A stretch of DNA of 64,000 nucleotides from Thermoguttaceae bacterium (GTDB taxonomy: Bacteria; Planctomycetota; Planctomycetia; Pirellulales; Thermoguttaceae), in NCBI GenBank assembly GCA_017434455.1, contig JAFRFG010000020.1:124001-188000 (forward strand), in the 5' to 3' direction. Shown here one piece after another: positions 18,581 to 27,215 of this stretch; within the stretch, counting starts at the first letter, position 1, and each line of letters begins with the position of its first letter. The notes under the pieces are model-generated. The model worked only from the letters and a program-made list of their open reading frames with translations, made no database searches and was not told the DNA's origin. A program made the translations under genes and the position numbers.

Positions 18581-19405
18581 TTATTGTTTTTCTTCTTGAG
18601 TGTCATCCGCCGGCATGACAGGGGCGGAAAGCTCCGGCTGAGCGATGATCGCCGGGGGGGCGTCTTCCGCCGGTTTGGTCGTATTTCCCTGGCTTCGAAG
18701 GATCAGCACCAAAACAACGACCAAGAAGGCGATCGCCGCCAAAAGACCGATCACCAGGACAATATCTCGGATCTGCTTTTTGCGCTGCTTCTCCGCGCGC
18801 TGACGGCGGCGCCGCAGTTCGTTTTCCTCCTCCAAAGCGGCCTGTCCCAGGGAAAACTTGGGGGCACTGCCGCCGCTCTCGCCGGCGGGACGGTTATCAC
18901 CGACACTTGCGTTCGCGGGCGCAGCCGGAGGAACAGCTCTCGGCGCGGCGGGGGGAAACATCGCGTCGATCTGGGGAAAAACCGTCCGAGCTTCGCGCCA
19001 CGATTCCCAGCCCTGTCGCCAAAGGAGCATTGTCGGACCGATCCGACGCTCTTTGATCCAATCGGCGATCACCTCTTCCGAGACCGGACCGTAATTCTGC
19101 TGTTCCCCGCTGTTGAGATACCACTGTGCCGGCGGGGCGTCGGGCTGAGGTGCCTGGACCGCCGGACTCACCGGCGGGGGAACGACAGCAGGGGCCTCAT
19201 CGGCCAAAGTGGGAATGTCGGCGGCCGCAGCCGGATCCTGCGGCTGGGGATCGGAAGAGGACTGATGCTTGTGGGAAGATTCGCGCGTACTTTGAAGAGG
19301 AATCTGAACACGGGCACCACACTCGGGACAGTAACCGGTTTTTCCCGCCAGCTCGGCCTTCACGTTAAGCTTGTGTCCCTGGGGACAGTAGAACCGAATA
19401 CCCAT
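18581..19405 (-). CDS. Zinc-ribbon, GYF_2 and single-TM protein
   Basis: This 274-residue protein starts at the ATG at 19405, which has a GGGGAG ribosome site. An open frame extends much further upstream, antisense to the phosphofructokinase gene, and is not coding. The order is: a zinc ribbon (FYCPQGHKLNVKAELAGKTG, then CPECG), a Pro/Ala-rich linker, a GYF_2 domain (WYLNSGEQQNYGPVSEEVI ... WRQGWESWREA), another linker, a basic coiled coil (LRRRRQRAEKQRKKQ) and one membrane helix (about residues 210-232), followed by a short acidic tail. It is the third GYF_2 protein in the window and has its own well-formed promoter. The function is unknown. Confidence 0.85.
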   Translation of the reverse strand: MGIRFYCPQGHKLNVKAELAGKTGYCPECGARVQIPLQSTRESSHKHQSSSDPQPQDPAAAADIPTLADEAPAVVPPPVSPAVQAPQPDAPPAQWYLNSGEQQNYGPVSEEVIADWIKERRIGPTMLLWRQGWESWREARTVFPQIDAMFPPAAPRAVPPAAPANASVGDNRPAGESGGSAPKFSLGQAALEEENELRRRRQRAEKQRKKQIRDIVLVIGLLAAIAFLVVVLVLILRSQGNTTKPAEDAPPAIIAQPELSAPVMPADDTQEEKQ

Positions 19406-19481
19406 CTTGAGTCTCCCCGCGCGCTTGGGTCCGCTGTTTCCGATGAGGCCCTTCTTCCTAAATAAGGGCCCTTTAGTCAAA

Positions 19482-19510
19482 ATTATTCCAAATAACGGAC
19501 CTCCTGTAAA
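19482..19510 (-). promoter_or_regulatory. Sigma-70 type promoter for the zinc-ribbon/GYF_2 gene
   Basis: On the minus strand, TTTACA (19510-19505) and AATAAT (19487-19482) are separated by 17 bp; both differ from consensus at one base. The predicted start, near 19475, gives a leader of about 70 nt. Confidence 0.65.
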
Positions 19511-19531
19511 GACCAACCCCCGGAAGAAAAC

Positions 19532-19560
19532 TTGCGGATTGTGACGGTGCCGGGTAAAAT
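19532..19560 (+). promoter_or_regulatory. Probable promoter for the phosphofructokinase gene
   Basis: TTGCGG (19532-19537) and TAAAAT (19555-19560) are separated by 17 bp. The same pair of hexamers occurs upstream of the DUF1559 gene (52115-52142, minus strand), which supports it as a real local promoter type. Confidence 0.5.
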
Positions 19561-19636
19561 CAACGGTGGGGGGTTTTCCTTTCGAGGAAATCCCGCCTGA
19601 AGAAAGAATCGCTGTGGTTAAACGGACGAGGAAAAA

Positions 19637-20923
19637 ATGGAGAAAAAAAATCTGGTGGTCGCCCAAAGCGGCGGACCAACCTGTGTGATCAACAGCTCGC
19701 TGCGCGGCGTGATCGACGCTGCCCGCTGCTTTGACAACATCGGCACCGTCTACGGCGCCGTCCACGGCATCGAGGGGGTACTCAAAGAGGAACTCCTCGA
19801 TCTGTCGGCTCAGGACGAGGAAGAGATCGCGCTTTTGCGTTATACACCCGTGGCCGGAAGCATCGGTACGTGCCGCTACAAGCTCAAGAGTCACCAGAAC
19901 GAGGATTTTGAGCGCGTGGTCGAAGTATTCAAGGCCCACAACGTTGGGTATTTCCTCTACAACGGAGGAAACGACTCGATGGATACCGCCAACAAGATCG
20001 CCCAGCTCGCCGCCGAGCGGGGGCTGGAACTTCAGGCGGTCGGTGTCCCCAAGACGATCGATAACGACGTCGGGGACGCTCAATTCAAGTTGATCGACCA
20101 CACCCCCGGTTACGGTTCGACCGCGCGCTACTGGATGCAGACCGTCCAGTACGCCAACGAGGAGAACAAAGGTTCCTCGCCGGCCGACCCGGTTTTGGTC
20201 CTCCAGGCGATGGGGCGTAAAATCGGCTTCATTCCCGCCGCCGCGCGGCTGGCCGATCCGGCGCGTGAGATGCCGCTGCTCATCTATATGGCCGAGTCCC
20301 CCGTCACCCTCGAAGAACTTGGCCAGCAGGTAAACGACCTTCTGCGCCGCCGCGGCCGGGCCGTGGTCGTCGTCAGCGAGGGATTCAACGTCGGCGACGT
20401 TGGGGCGGTGAAAGACTCGTTCGGGCATACCCACTTTGGAGCGAGCAAGATCACCGTCGCTCAGACGGTGGTCAACTACCTCAATCAGACCGGTCTGGCG
20501 GTCAAGGGAGCGGCGCGCTGCAACGTCGCCGGAACCGATCAGCGCCACTCCATGGCGTATGTCTCGGCGGTCGACTTGGATGAGGCGTATCGGCTTGGCC
20601 AAAAGGCGGTGGAACTGGCCGCCACCGGCCAGGGGGGGTATATGTCGACCATCCTGCGTGAAAGCGGGCCGATCTACGCCGTTCGGTACGACCGTGTGCC
20701 GCTGGAACTGGTCGCCAACAGCGAGCGGACCTTCCCGAAAGAGTGGATCTTCCCCAGCGGGAACGATGTCACCGACGACTTCATCCGCTACGCGTCCCCG
20801 TTGGTCGGGCAGGACGCCGTCACCCTCCCCATGGAGAACGGACGCGCCCGTCTGACCCGTTTCGCGGAGATCTACGCCGAGAAGACCCTCCCCGCCTACG
20901 AACTTCAGGCCGATCGCAAGTAA
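19637..20923 (+). CDS. Pyrophosphate-dependent phosphofructokinase (diphosphate-fructose-6-phosphate 1-phosphotransferase type)
   Basis: This 428-residue enzyme interconverts fructose 6-phosphate and fructose 1,6-bisphosphate in glycolysis. Two positions decide the phosphoryl donor. The donor loop reads GGNDSMDTA, with Asp where ATP enzymes have Gly (GGDGS). The catalytic loop reads GVPKTIDND, with Lys where ATP enzymes have Gly (PGTIDND). Both are the marks of the PPi-using type in the established literature on this family. The N-terminal SGGPTCVINSSLRG glycine-rich loop and the catalytic Asp of TIDND are intact. PPi use would make the step reversible and energy-sparing. It is transcribed from its own promoter, divergent from the GYF_2 gene. 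Confidence 0.9.
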   Translation: MEKKNLVVAQSGGPTCVINSSLRGVIDAARCFDNIGTVYGAVHGIEGVLKEELLDLSAQDEEEIALLRYTPVAGSIGTCRYKLKSHQNEDFERVVEVFKAHNVGYFLYNGGNDSMDTANKIAQLAAERGLELQAVGVPKTIDNDVGDAQFKLIDHTPGYGSTARYWMQTVQYANEENKGSSPADPVLVLQAMGRKIGFIPAAARLADPAREMPLLIYMAESPVTLEELGQQVNDLLRRRGRAVVVVSEGFNVGDVGAVKDSFGHTHFGASKITVAQTVVNYLNQTGLAVKGAARCNVAGTDQRHSMAYVSAVDLDEAYRLGQKAVELAATGQGGYMSTILRESGPIYAVRYDRVPLELVANSERTFPKEWIFPSGNDVTDDFIRYASPLVGQDAVTLPMENGRARLTRFAEIYAEKTLPAYELQADRK

Positions 20924-21009
20924 GTTCGATTCCTTAAGTCCCCCCTGTTTCCGTCAGGGATGTTATTGTGTTCGCTGACAGACTGTATTCCTAAACCTTC
21001 GGAGTGACT

Positions 21010-21951
21010 ATGCGTTTTCTCACCACCATCGCCGTGCTGGCCGCGTTTTTCGCGGCAGCTCTTCCCCTTTCGGCGGATAATCCGATTCTTCCGGGAGTCG
21101 CCGCCGACCCGGAAATTCTGCTTTCCGAAAATACCGGAAAATTTTACATCTACCCGACGACCATCAAAGATCAATTCAAAGTCTTCTCCTCCGATGATTT
21201 GGTTCATTGGCAGGATGAAGGGACGGTTCTGGATCTGGAAGACGTCTCTTGGGCTTCCGCCAAGGCCTGGGCGCCGTCGATTCTCGAGACGAAGATCGAC
21301 GGCCAATATCGATACTTCTTCTACTTCTGCGCGGAAGAAAAGATCGGCGTGGCTGTCGGCGACTCCCCCACCGGCCCCTTCGTCGATTCGGGGCGCTGCT
21401 TCATTCCAACCACTCCCGAAGGAGCCCACGGGGTCCAGATCGATCCGGACGTATTCACCGACCCGAAGGATGGAAAGACCTATCTTTTCTGGGGGAACAG
21501 TTATCTGGCCGTCGGTGAACTGGCCGATGATTTTATCTCCTTCAAACCGGGAACCGTCCGTCTTTTGGATGTTCCGGGGTTCTTCGAGGGTGCCCACGTG
21601 TTTGAACGCGACGGCATTTACTATCTCACTTGGTCCCAGAACCCGACCTGGTCACCCGAGTACCGCGTCCTCTACGCGATGAGCGACAGCCCCACCGGTC
21701 CGTATCGGATCCCGGAGAATAATATCATCCTCTCCAAGCGGCCCGAGAAGAATATCCTGGGACCGGGACACCACTCGGTGGTCAAACTCCCGGGAACCGA
21801 CCGCTGGCTGATCTTCTACCATCGGCTCGTTACCCCCCGAGCGGACGGCACCTGGGATCGTGAGGTCTGTATCGATGAGATGTACTTCAATCCGGACGGG
21901 ACCATCGCCGTCATCGAACCGACCCACGAGGGGGTCAAATCGATCAAATGA
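21010..21951 (+). CDS. Exported glycoside hydrolase family 43 enzyme
   Basis: This 313-residue protein has a signal peptide (TTIAVLAAFFAAALPLSA) and a five-bladed beta-propeller of the GH43 family (arabinofuranosidases, xylosidases, arabinanases). The three expected acidic residues are visible: the base Asp in GVAADPEIL, the pKa-tuning Asp in IDPDVFTDP, and the acid Glu in FEGAHVFERDGIYYL. WAPSI is the usual partner of the second blade. I chose the ATG at 21010 over the GTG at 21004 because GGAG is then well placed. It probably trims plant hemicellulose or arabinan side chains. It ends at a bidirectional terminator shared with the convergent rhamnosidase run. Confidence 0.88.
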   Translation: MRFLTTIAVLAAFFAAALPLSADNPILPGVAADPEILLSENTGKFYIYPTTIKDQFKVFSSDDLVHWQDEGTVLDLEDVSWASAKAWAPSILETKIDGQYRYFFYFCAEEKIGVAVGDSPTGPFVDSGRCFIPTTPEGAHGVQIDPDVFTDPKDGKTYLFWGNSYLAVGELADDFISFKPGTVRLLDVPGFFEGAHVFERDGIYYLTWSQNPTWSPEYRVLYAMSDSPTGPYRIPENNIILSKRPEKNILGPGHHSVVKLPGTDRWLIFYHRLVTPRADGTWDREVCIDEMYFNPDGTIAVIEPTHEGVKSIK

Positions 21952-21977
21952 AACCCGACCAAGTCCGCGGAGTGAAC

Positions 21978-22009
21978 AAAAAAACCGGTCCGAAAGGACC
22001 GGTTTTTTT
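21978..22009. terminator. Bidirectional intrinsic terminator between GH43 and GH106 genes
   Basis: An A-run, an 8-bp GC-rich stem (ACCGGTCC), a GAAA tetraloop, the complement, and a T-run. It serves both convergent transcripts. Confidence 0.93.
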
Positions 22010-22035
22010 GTCTGATTACCTCTAATGCCTCCCTG

Positions 22036-25000
22036 TTACCTGCGCGCTTTGACCTCGACCGGACCGAGCAGGCCGGAGCTCTTCAGCGGAGATTCGGGGG
22101 TGTAGTTGTTAACCGGAGCCCAGGTCTTGCGCTGTTCCTCGGGGAGAGCCGCGTCGCCGACAAGGCGGTTTACCCAAGTATTGACGACATCGATCCGAAC
22201 GGTATTGTCCCCATCCTTCACGGCTTCGGTCACATCCAGTTCGTACGGATCGGTCCAGACCCCGCCGACGTACTGGTCGTTAAGATAGACCTTCGCCATT
22301 TCGGCGACCTTTCCCAGCGAGAGAATTACTCGTTTGTCGAATTTCGGCAGGGTGAAGCTCTTCGTGTAGCTGGCCGTGCCGCTGTAGAACTTCACGGCCG
22401 GGTCATCCGAAAGCGACCAATCGGTCAGCGTGTCGAACACGACCGGCTCTTTGGGACCGCGGGCGACCTCGCCACTATCGAAGGAAACCGTCCAGCCGCT
22501 GTCGAGGGAAAGAAGGACCTCATCGGCGGCGGCCTCTTCCCCGGCGGCTGCTTGGTTCTCGGCAGACGGATTCTCGGCATCAAACACGATAAAGGTCGAC
22601 TCTCGCGGGGCGAGCTTCACGGGAATCTCGGTTCGGCCCTCGGCCGCTTTCCAGCCGACAACCGGCTTGACCTTTCCGGTGGTGGGATCCCAGAAACTCG
22701 GAACTCCCTCAGCGCAGCGGAACGAGACCGAAGCGGCGACCGGGTCGGCGCTTTGATTGGCCAGGAAGTAGATCTGCGAGTGATCCAGCGTCCGGTGGCA
22801 ATAGACCAGCGGAAGCGACGCGTCGAAAGAGCAGTCCGGCCCATCGGTGACCAGGTCTAAGACCGTATCGAGCGTACCGACTCCCAGGAACCCTTTGCCG
22901 TAGGTCTTCCCCAGAACATTCTTTCCGTCGACCCCCTTCCAAAGGCGCTCGGCGATCTGGCGAACCTCCTCATCGGCGGCGGGCTGATTCTGGTTGCTTG
23001 GCGAGCGGACAGGAGCCGGACCGATGACCGTGGCGCCGTCTTGGACGAGCTGCTCGATTTTCTTAAGAATCTCCGGACGCATCGTATCGAGTTTGGGAAG
23101 AACCAGGACCGCGTACTGCGTCCCGTGCGGGAGAGTGATCATTCCGTCTCGGACAAAGGCGGAATGTTCTAGGACTTCGGCATTGATAAAGTCATACTGG
23201 TACCCCGCGGGAAGCGGCGGATCGACCGCGCCGGTCATCTTGGGGGCATCCTCACCGATGAAGTAGGCGACATCGGCGACATTGATCCCCTGCTGGAGAA
23301 GGTAGTTGCACCGCTTCAGATAGGTGATAAACAGATCCAGCTGGGAGAACCACGTGTTATGGCGATTGAACTCATTGCCAAACCAGGCATTCATCCCGGG
23401 GAGACGCTCATCGGGCTGCTGGATATAAAGATGCAGGAGCGACTGATTGATCCCCTCGCTGAAGAAACGATCGGTTCGGATCTTCATATCGATCGGACTG
23501 CGCCCGAACGGGTTTCCCCCGCAGGTATTCGATTCGGACCAGATTCGGCGCTTGCCGTAAATGTGGCCGCAGGAGGAAGCGATCCGGTTCTCGATATCGC
23601 CCAGGGTCCCTTCACTCCAATATTCTCCGGCGACTTCGTCGGATTGTCCCCCGTAAAGGAGGAACTCGCCCGGGAACCCCCAATGGCCGTAGCATTCCAG
23701 CCAGGTCGTCAGACCATATTCGTTGGAGATATCGCGCAGACCGCCAACGTAACTGTAGGCGACCTCATCGGCGATATAGCGGCGCAAATCCCAGAGGAAA
23801 CGCTCCGTTGTCTTCACGTCGCCGACCACGTAACCGAACCAAGCGGGGAGGAACGGGGTCGGGTCGTAGCCATATCGGGCGGCAAAATCACGGAGCATCC
23901 CGTCGGTAAAATTCTGTCCCCCAACCTCGTAACTGTCCTGAACGACGATCCGGAACGACTTGCGGTCTTCCTCGGGAATACGGCGGAGAATCTCTCCCAT
24001 CATCGAGTCGAAATGGTGGAAGATATGTTCCCGACTCATCTTATCGGTCTCGTAACCGGTCGCTTCAGGGACGGCCGGGGCGTTTTTAGCGCCGGTCGGC
24101 ACCATGCCGGTCCAGAAGACAAGCCATTGGCCTTCGGGGACTTCCCAGCGGAGATTTTTATTCTCGTCTATCAGATCGGTCAGGTCCTTCAGCTCGGACG
24201 GGTCGAGAATGGTCTTAAGATCGTCGATTTCCGTCGGAAGCGGCCACTGGTAGTCACTCCAAAGCGGATGAGGCGTCTGGTGCATCTTCGCCAAGGTCTT
24301 CTCGGGATAGAAGTCCATGCGCGGAGCGAGTTCCAGATAGGCCGACTTTAACCCAACCCCGTCCCGGTCGGAAGAGACGACCAAACGGAAACCATCGGCT
24401 TCCACCGCGGGGAACGAGACGACCACCGGCGCGTAGGGGATAAAACCGACGTCCAGCGCCGAGTTATAGCGGCTGATCGGGAACTCTTTGATCGTCTGGT
24501 ACTTGCCGTCTATCTTCGCCTCGAGCCGACCGGTTCCATTGATCGGCGTTTCCGCGGTCTGTACCGTCAAACTCCGTGCCGTAAAGGGCTCCGACGGGGT
24601 GATCTCCACCACCGCCTCGGCACCTTTGTTGGCGACGAACCCCTCGGGAATCGTAAAGTCCAGACGCGCGTTCTTCGGCTTCGGGAAGGCGATCACTCGG
24701 ACATCCTGGAACTCATCGCTTCGCCGGGGATACTTCAGCGTCACGGTATCGGGACCGGAAACCTCTTGGATACTCCCGGTCAAATACCGCATCGTGCGGG
24801 AGGAATCGATCCAAGGTCCCCCCGACTGACTCCAACCGGGGCAATTAAAAATACCGATCTCCACTCCGCACTCGGTGGCGGTCTTCAGGGCCGTGTGGAT
24901 CGCTTCCCACCACTGGGGACTGAAGGTTCGGATCGCGCCGCGCTCGATTCCGTCGACACCGATATCACCGATCTGCGCACGGTCAATTCCGACCGACTTC

Positions 25001-25257
25001 ATCGCTCGGATATCTTTTTCGATCCCTTCGCACGACGCGTTCCCCGAAATCCAATACCAGTAGACCGCCGTTTGAATGTAGGGGACCGGATCGAGGAAAC
25101 GGTCCTTCATTTCATCGATACTCGGCTCAAGCGGCGCTTGATTCGTCTCGACGGGCATCGTGTGCGGAAAATCGGGCGCGGGGGCATCCTCGGCCCGCGC
25201 GCTTAAGCACAGGACAAAGCATCCCAGCAGGAAAGACAGTGTGGTACGGTTCATCAT
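22036..25257 (-). CDS. Exported GH106-type alpha-L-rhamnosidase
   Basis: This protein of about 1073 residues has a signal peptide (SFLLGCFVLCLSARA) and the features of GH106 rhamnosidases. These include an N-terminal barrel with PYIQTAVYWYWISGNASCEG and the FNCPGWSQSGGPWI segment, a middle region with VQDSYEVGGQNFTD and TTWLECYGHWGFPGEFLLYG, and a C-terminal galactose-binding-like module (KVYLNDQYVGGVWTDPYELD). It would release L-rhamnose from pectic side chains (rhamnogalacturonan). The ATG at 25257 is 8 bp from AAGGGG; the first ATG, at 25263, is too close to that site. It is the last gene of a minus-strand run behind four phosphoesterases, suggesting joint expression. Confidence 0.88.
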   Translation of the reverse strand: MMNRTTLSFLLGCFVLCLSARAEDAPAPDFPHTMPVETNQAPLEPSIDEMKDRFLDPVPYIQTAVYWYWISGNASCEGIEKDIRAMKSVGIDRAQIGDIGVDGIERGAIRTFSPQWWEAIHTALKTATECGVEIGIFNCPGWSQSGGPWIDSSRTMRYLTGSIQEVSGPDTVTLKYPRRSDEFQDVRVIAFPKPKNARLDFTIPEGFVANKGAEAVVEITPSEPFTARSLTVQTAETPINGTGRLEAKIDGKYQTIKEFPISRYNSALDVGFIPYAPVVVSFPAVEADGFRLVVSSDRDGVGLKSAYLELAPRMDFYPEKTLAKMHQTPHPLWSDYQWPLPTEIDDLKTILDPSELKDLTDLIDENKNLRWEVPEGQWLVFWTGMVPTGAKNAPAVPEATGYETDKMSREHIFHHFDSMMGEILRRIPEEDRKSFRIVVQDSYEVGGQNFTDGMLRDFAARYGYDPTPFLPAWFGYVVGDVKTTERFLWDLRRYIADEVAYSYVGGLRDISNEYGLTTWLECYGHWGFPGEFLLYGGQSDEVAGEYWSEGTLGDIENRIASSCGHIYGKRRIWSESNTCGGNPFGRSPIDMKIRTDRFFSEGINQSLLHLYIQQPDERLPGMNAWFGNEFNRHNTWFSQLDLFITYLKRCNYLLQQGINVADVAYFIGEDAPKMTGAVDPPLPAGYQYDFINAEVLEHSAFVRDGMITLPHGTQYAVLVLPKLDTMRPEILKKIEQLVQDGATVIGPAPVRSPSNQNQPAADEEVRQIAERLWKGVDGKNVLGKTYGKGFLGVGTLDTVLDLVTDGPDCSFDASLPLVYCHRTLDHSQIYFLANQSADPVAASVSFRCAEGVPSFWDPTTGKVKPVVGWKAAEGRTEIPVKLAPRESTFIVFDAENPSAENQAAAGEEAAADEVLLSLDSGWTVSFDSGEVARGPKEPVVFDTLTDWSLSDDPAVKFYSGTASYTKSFTLPKFDKRVILSLGKVAEMAKVYLNDQYVGGVWTDPYELDVTEAVKDGDNTVRIDVVNTWVNRLVGDAALPEEQRKTWAPVNNYTPESPLKSSGLLGPVEVKARR

Positions 25258-25298
25258 ATTCATATCCCCTTGTAAGTGAGGTGTTTGGGGTGAGTTGT

Positions 25299-26210
25299 TT
25301 ATCGTTTAGTCAGTGGAATAATAAACGCCTCGTCGCTCTTGGCGCGGATCTCCTCGAGCCATTCCGGTTTGCGCTCGACCTTCGGATCGGCATCCTTCCC
25401 CTCCTCGGCACGGAAGCAATCGTACAGGTGAAGCTTAAAGATCGCCTCGTCTGCGACAAAGCGCAAAGTGGTGAACCCAATATTTCCCCAATAGCCGGTC
25501 GAGGGAAGCATCAGCTGGTGCAGACCGTTGTCGACGAAATGCCGCCAGTAATGAACATGGCCGTTAATATATCCGGCCACGGTCGGGGCGGCCAGGAGTA
25601 TCTCCTCAAGATGAGTCTGATAGATCGGATGGTGAGCCCCGACAAAGACCGGCTTGGTGTACGAGGCCAAAGTCGCTTCCAGCCAGGCGCGCTGCTCCTC
25701 GTCGATCTTTCCTTGAACTTCCCCTTCCACCAGGGAATCGAGCAAAATGAAGTCGGCCCGAGGGGTCTCGACGATCGAGACGTATTTTCCCGGGACATTG
25801 GGGGTCGACTGAACACGTTCGGGGAACGCCTCGAAGAATTCCTTGCGGCGGTCATGATTGCCGAACGCCAGATCCCACCGGATACCCGCTTCCTCAACCG
25901 GCCGCATCAGTTCACGAAGATACGCGTAATCCTCCGGCTTTCCCCACAGATAGGCAAAGTCCCCGTAGATGAGCAGATGTCTCGGACGGGGATTCATCCC
26001 CAGCAGGGTCTCTAAGCGGCTGACAAGCGCCCCATCGGTATGAAACCCCTTTTTGACGTGCGTGTCCGAAAACAGAACAATCAGATCCTCATCGAAGGGG
26101 ATATCGTCACTGGCCGGTGACTGGTCGGCGCGAACGGAAGATTTCGATCCCGATATCAGCGCCGTGCCGCCGGCCGCCCAGAGGGCCTTAAAGAAGTCGC
26201 GTCGCAGCAT
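25299..26210 (-). CDS. Tat-exported metallophosphoesterase, copy 1 of 4
   Basis: This 303-residue protein starts with a twin-arginine signal (LRRDFFKALWAAGGTALISG). The calcineurin-like phosphoesterase metal motifs are all present: SDTHV, YGDFAYLWG, FGNHDRR, VGAHHP and the GHVH pair. The fold binds two metal ions and cleaves phosphoester bonds, probably in the periplasm after export in folded form. The substrate is unknown. It is the most diverged of four tandem copies (its C-terminal part, from NGHVHYWRHFVDN, differs most) and is next to the rhamnosidase, with 35 bp between the two genes. Confidence 0.9.
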   Translation of the reverse strand: MLRRDFFKALWAAGGTALISGSKSSVRADQSPASDDIPFDEDLIVLFSDTHVKKGFHTDGALVSRLETLLGMNPRPRHLLIYGDFAYLWGKPEDYAYLRELMRPVEEAGIRWDLAFGNHDRRKEFFEAFPERVQSTPNVPGKYVSIVETPRADFILLDSLVEGEVQGKIDEEQRAWLEATLASYTKPVFVGAHHPIYQTHLEEILLAAPTVAGYINGHVHYWRHFVDNGLHQLMLPSTGYWGNIGFTTLRFVADEAIFKLHLYDCFRAEEGKDADPKVERKPEWLEEIRAKSDEAFIIPLTKR

Positions 26211-26258
26211 GGATATTTCCTTAAAATGTTAACGGCTAATTATTGGCTGATCGAGAAA

Positions 26259-27158
26259 TTACCCCCTGTGAAGCGGGATAATGAACGCGTCGCCGGTCTT
26301 TTCACGGACCACCTTTTGCCACTCCGGCTTGCGCTCCTGCGAAAGATCCGCGTGATCGGCGAAATGATCGAGCATCTGGAGCTTGAAGATCGCTTCATCA
26401 CCGATAAAGCGCAGGACGGTAAACCCGATGTCCCCCCAAAAACCGGCCGAGGGGAGCGTCAGGCGAGGCAGGCCGTCGACCACCGTGTGGAACCATTGAT
26501 GGTGATGGCCGAAAATATATCCGGCCACCGCGGGGCTGTCGGTGAGCATCTGGGCCAAACCGGTCTCTTTCAGCGGGTGATGAGCCCCGACAAAGACCGG
26601 TTTGGAATAACCGGCCAAGATCTTTTCCAGCCAGGCGCGCTGATCATCGTCGATCGCCCCCGGAACTTCTCCTTCCACCAGGGAGTCGAGCATAACGAAG
26701 TCGGCCCGAGGGGTCTCGACGATCGAGACATATCTGCCCGGTACGTTCGGGGTCGACTGGACCCGTTCGGGAAAGACCTCGAAGAAGGGATCGCGGCGGT
26801 CATGGTTCCCGAAAGCCAGATCCCACTGGATACCCGCTTCCTCAACCGGCCGCATCAATTCACGCAGATTGGCGTAATCCTCCGGCTTTCCCCACAGATA
26901 GGCAAAATCCCCGTAGATGAGCAGATGCCTCGGACGGGGATTCATCCCCAGGAGCGCCTCCAAACGCTTGGCAAACGCCTCGTCGGTGTAGAACCCTTTC
27001 TGGACGTGCGTGTCCGAAAACAGGACTATCAGGTCTTCGTCAAACGGGATATCCTCTTTCGCCGACGACTGGTCGGCACGAACGGAGAGTCTCGATCCCG
27101 ACATCAGCACCGTGCCGCCGGCCACGCTAAGGGCCTTAAAGAAGTCACGTCGCAGCAT
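26259..27158 (-). CDS. Tat-exported metallophosphoesterase, copy 2 of 4
   Basis: This 299-residue protein has the Tat signal LRRDFFKALSVAGGTVLMSG and intact metal motifs (SDTHVQ, YGDFAYLWG, FGNHDRR, VGAHHP, FGHHHQW). I chose the ATG at 27158 because AAGGAGA sits upstream; a frame extends seven codons further without a site. It is very similar to copy 1 in the first 200 residues and to copy 3 in the last 100 residues (GHHHQWFHTVVDGLPRLTLPS shared with copy 3), which suggests exchange between copies. Confidence 0.9.
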   Translation of the reverse strand: MLRRDFFKALSVAGGTVLMSGSRLSVRADQSSAKEDIPFDEDLIVLFSDTHVQKGFYTDEAFAKRLEALLGMNPRPRHLLIYGDFAYLWGKPEDYANLRELMRPVEEAGIQWDLAFGNHDRRDPFFEVFPERVQSTPNVPGRYVSIVETPRADFVMLDSLVEGEVPGAIDDDQRAWLEKILAGYSKPVFVGAHHPLKETGLAQMLTDSPAVAGYIFGHHHQWFHTVVDGLPRLTLPSAGFWGDIGFTVLRFIGDEAIFKLQMLDHFADHADLSQERKPEWQKVVREKTGDAFIIPLHRG

Positions 27159-27215
27159 AGGTATCTCCTTTAGATGCAATAATTATCGATTGACCGCGCG
27201 GTTCCTCGCGCGGAA

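Noticed and set aside
19406-20602. Long minus-strand open frame continuing upstream of the zinc-ribbon/GYF_2 gene
   Set aside because: It is antisense to the phosphofructokinase gene and shows no conserved motif; the ribosome site and zinc ribbon place the start at 19405.
23359-24351. 330-codon plus-strand frame inside the GH106 gene
   Set aside because: A shadow of the rhamnosidase, with no recognisable domain.
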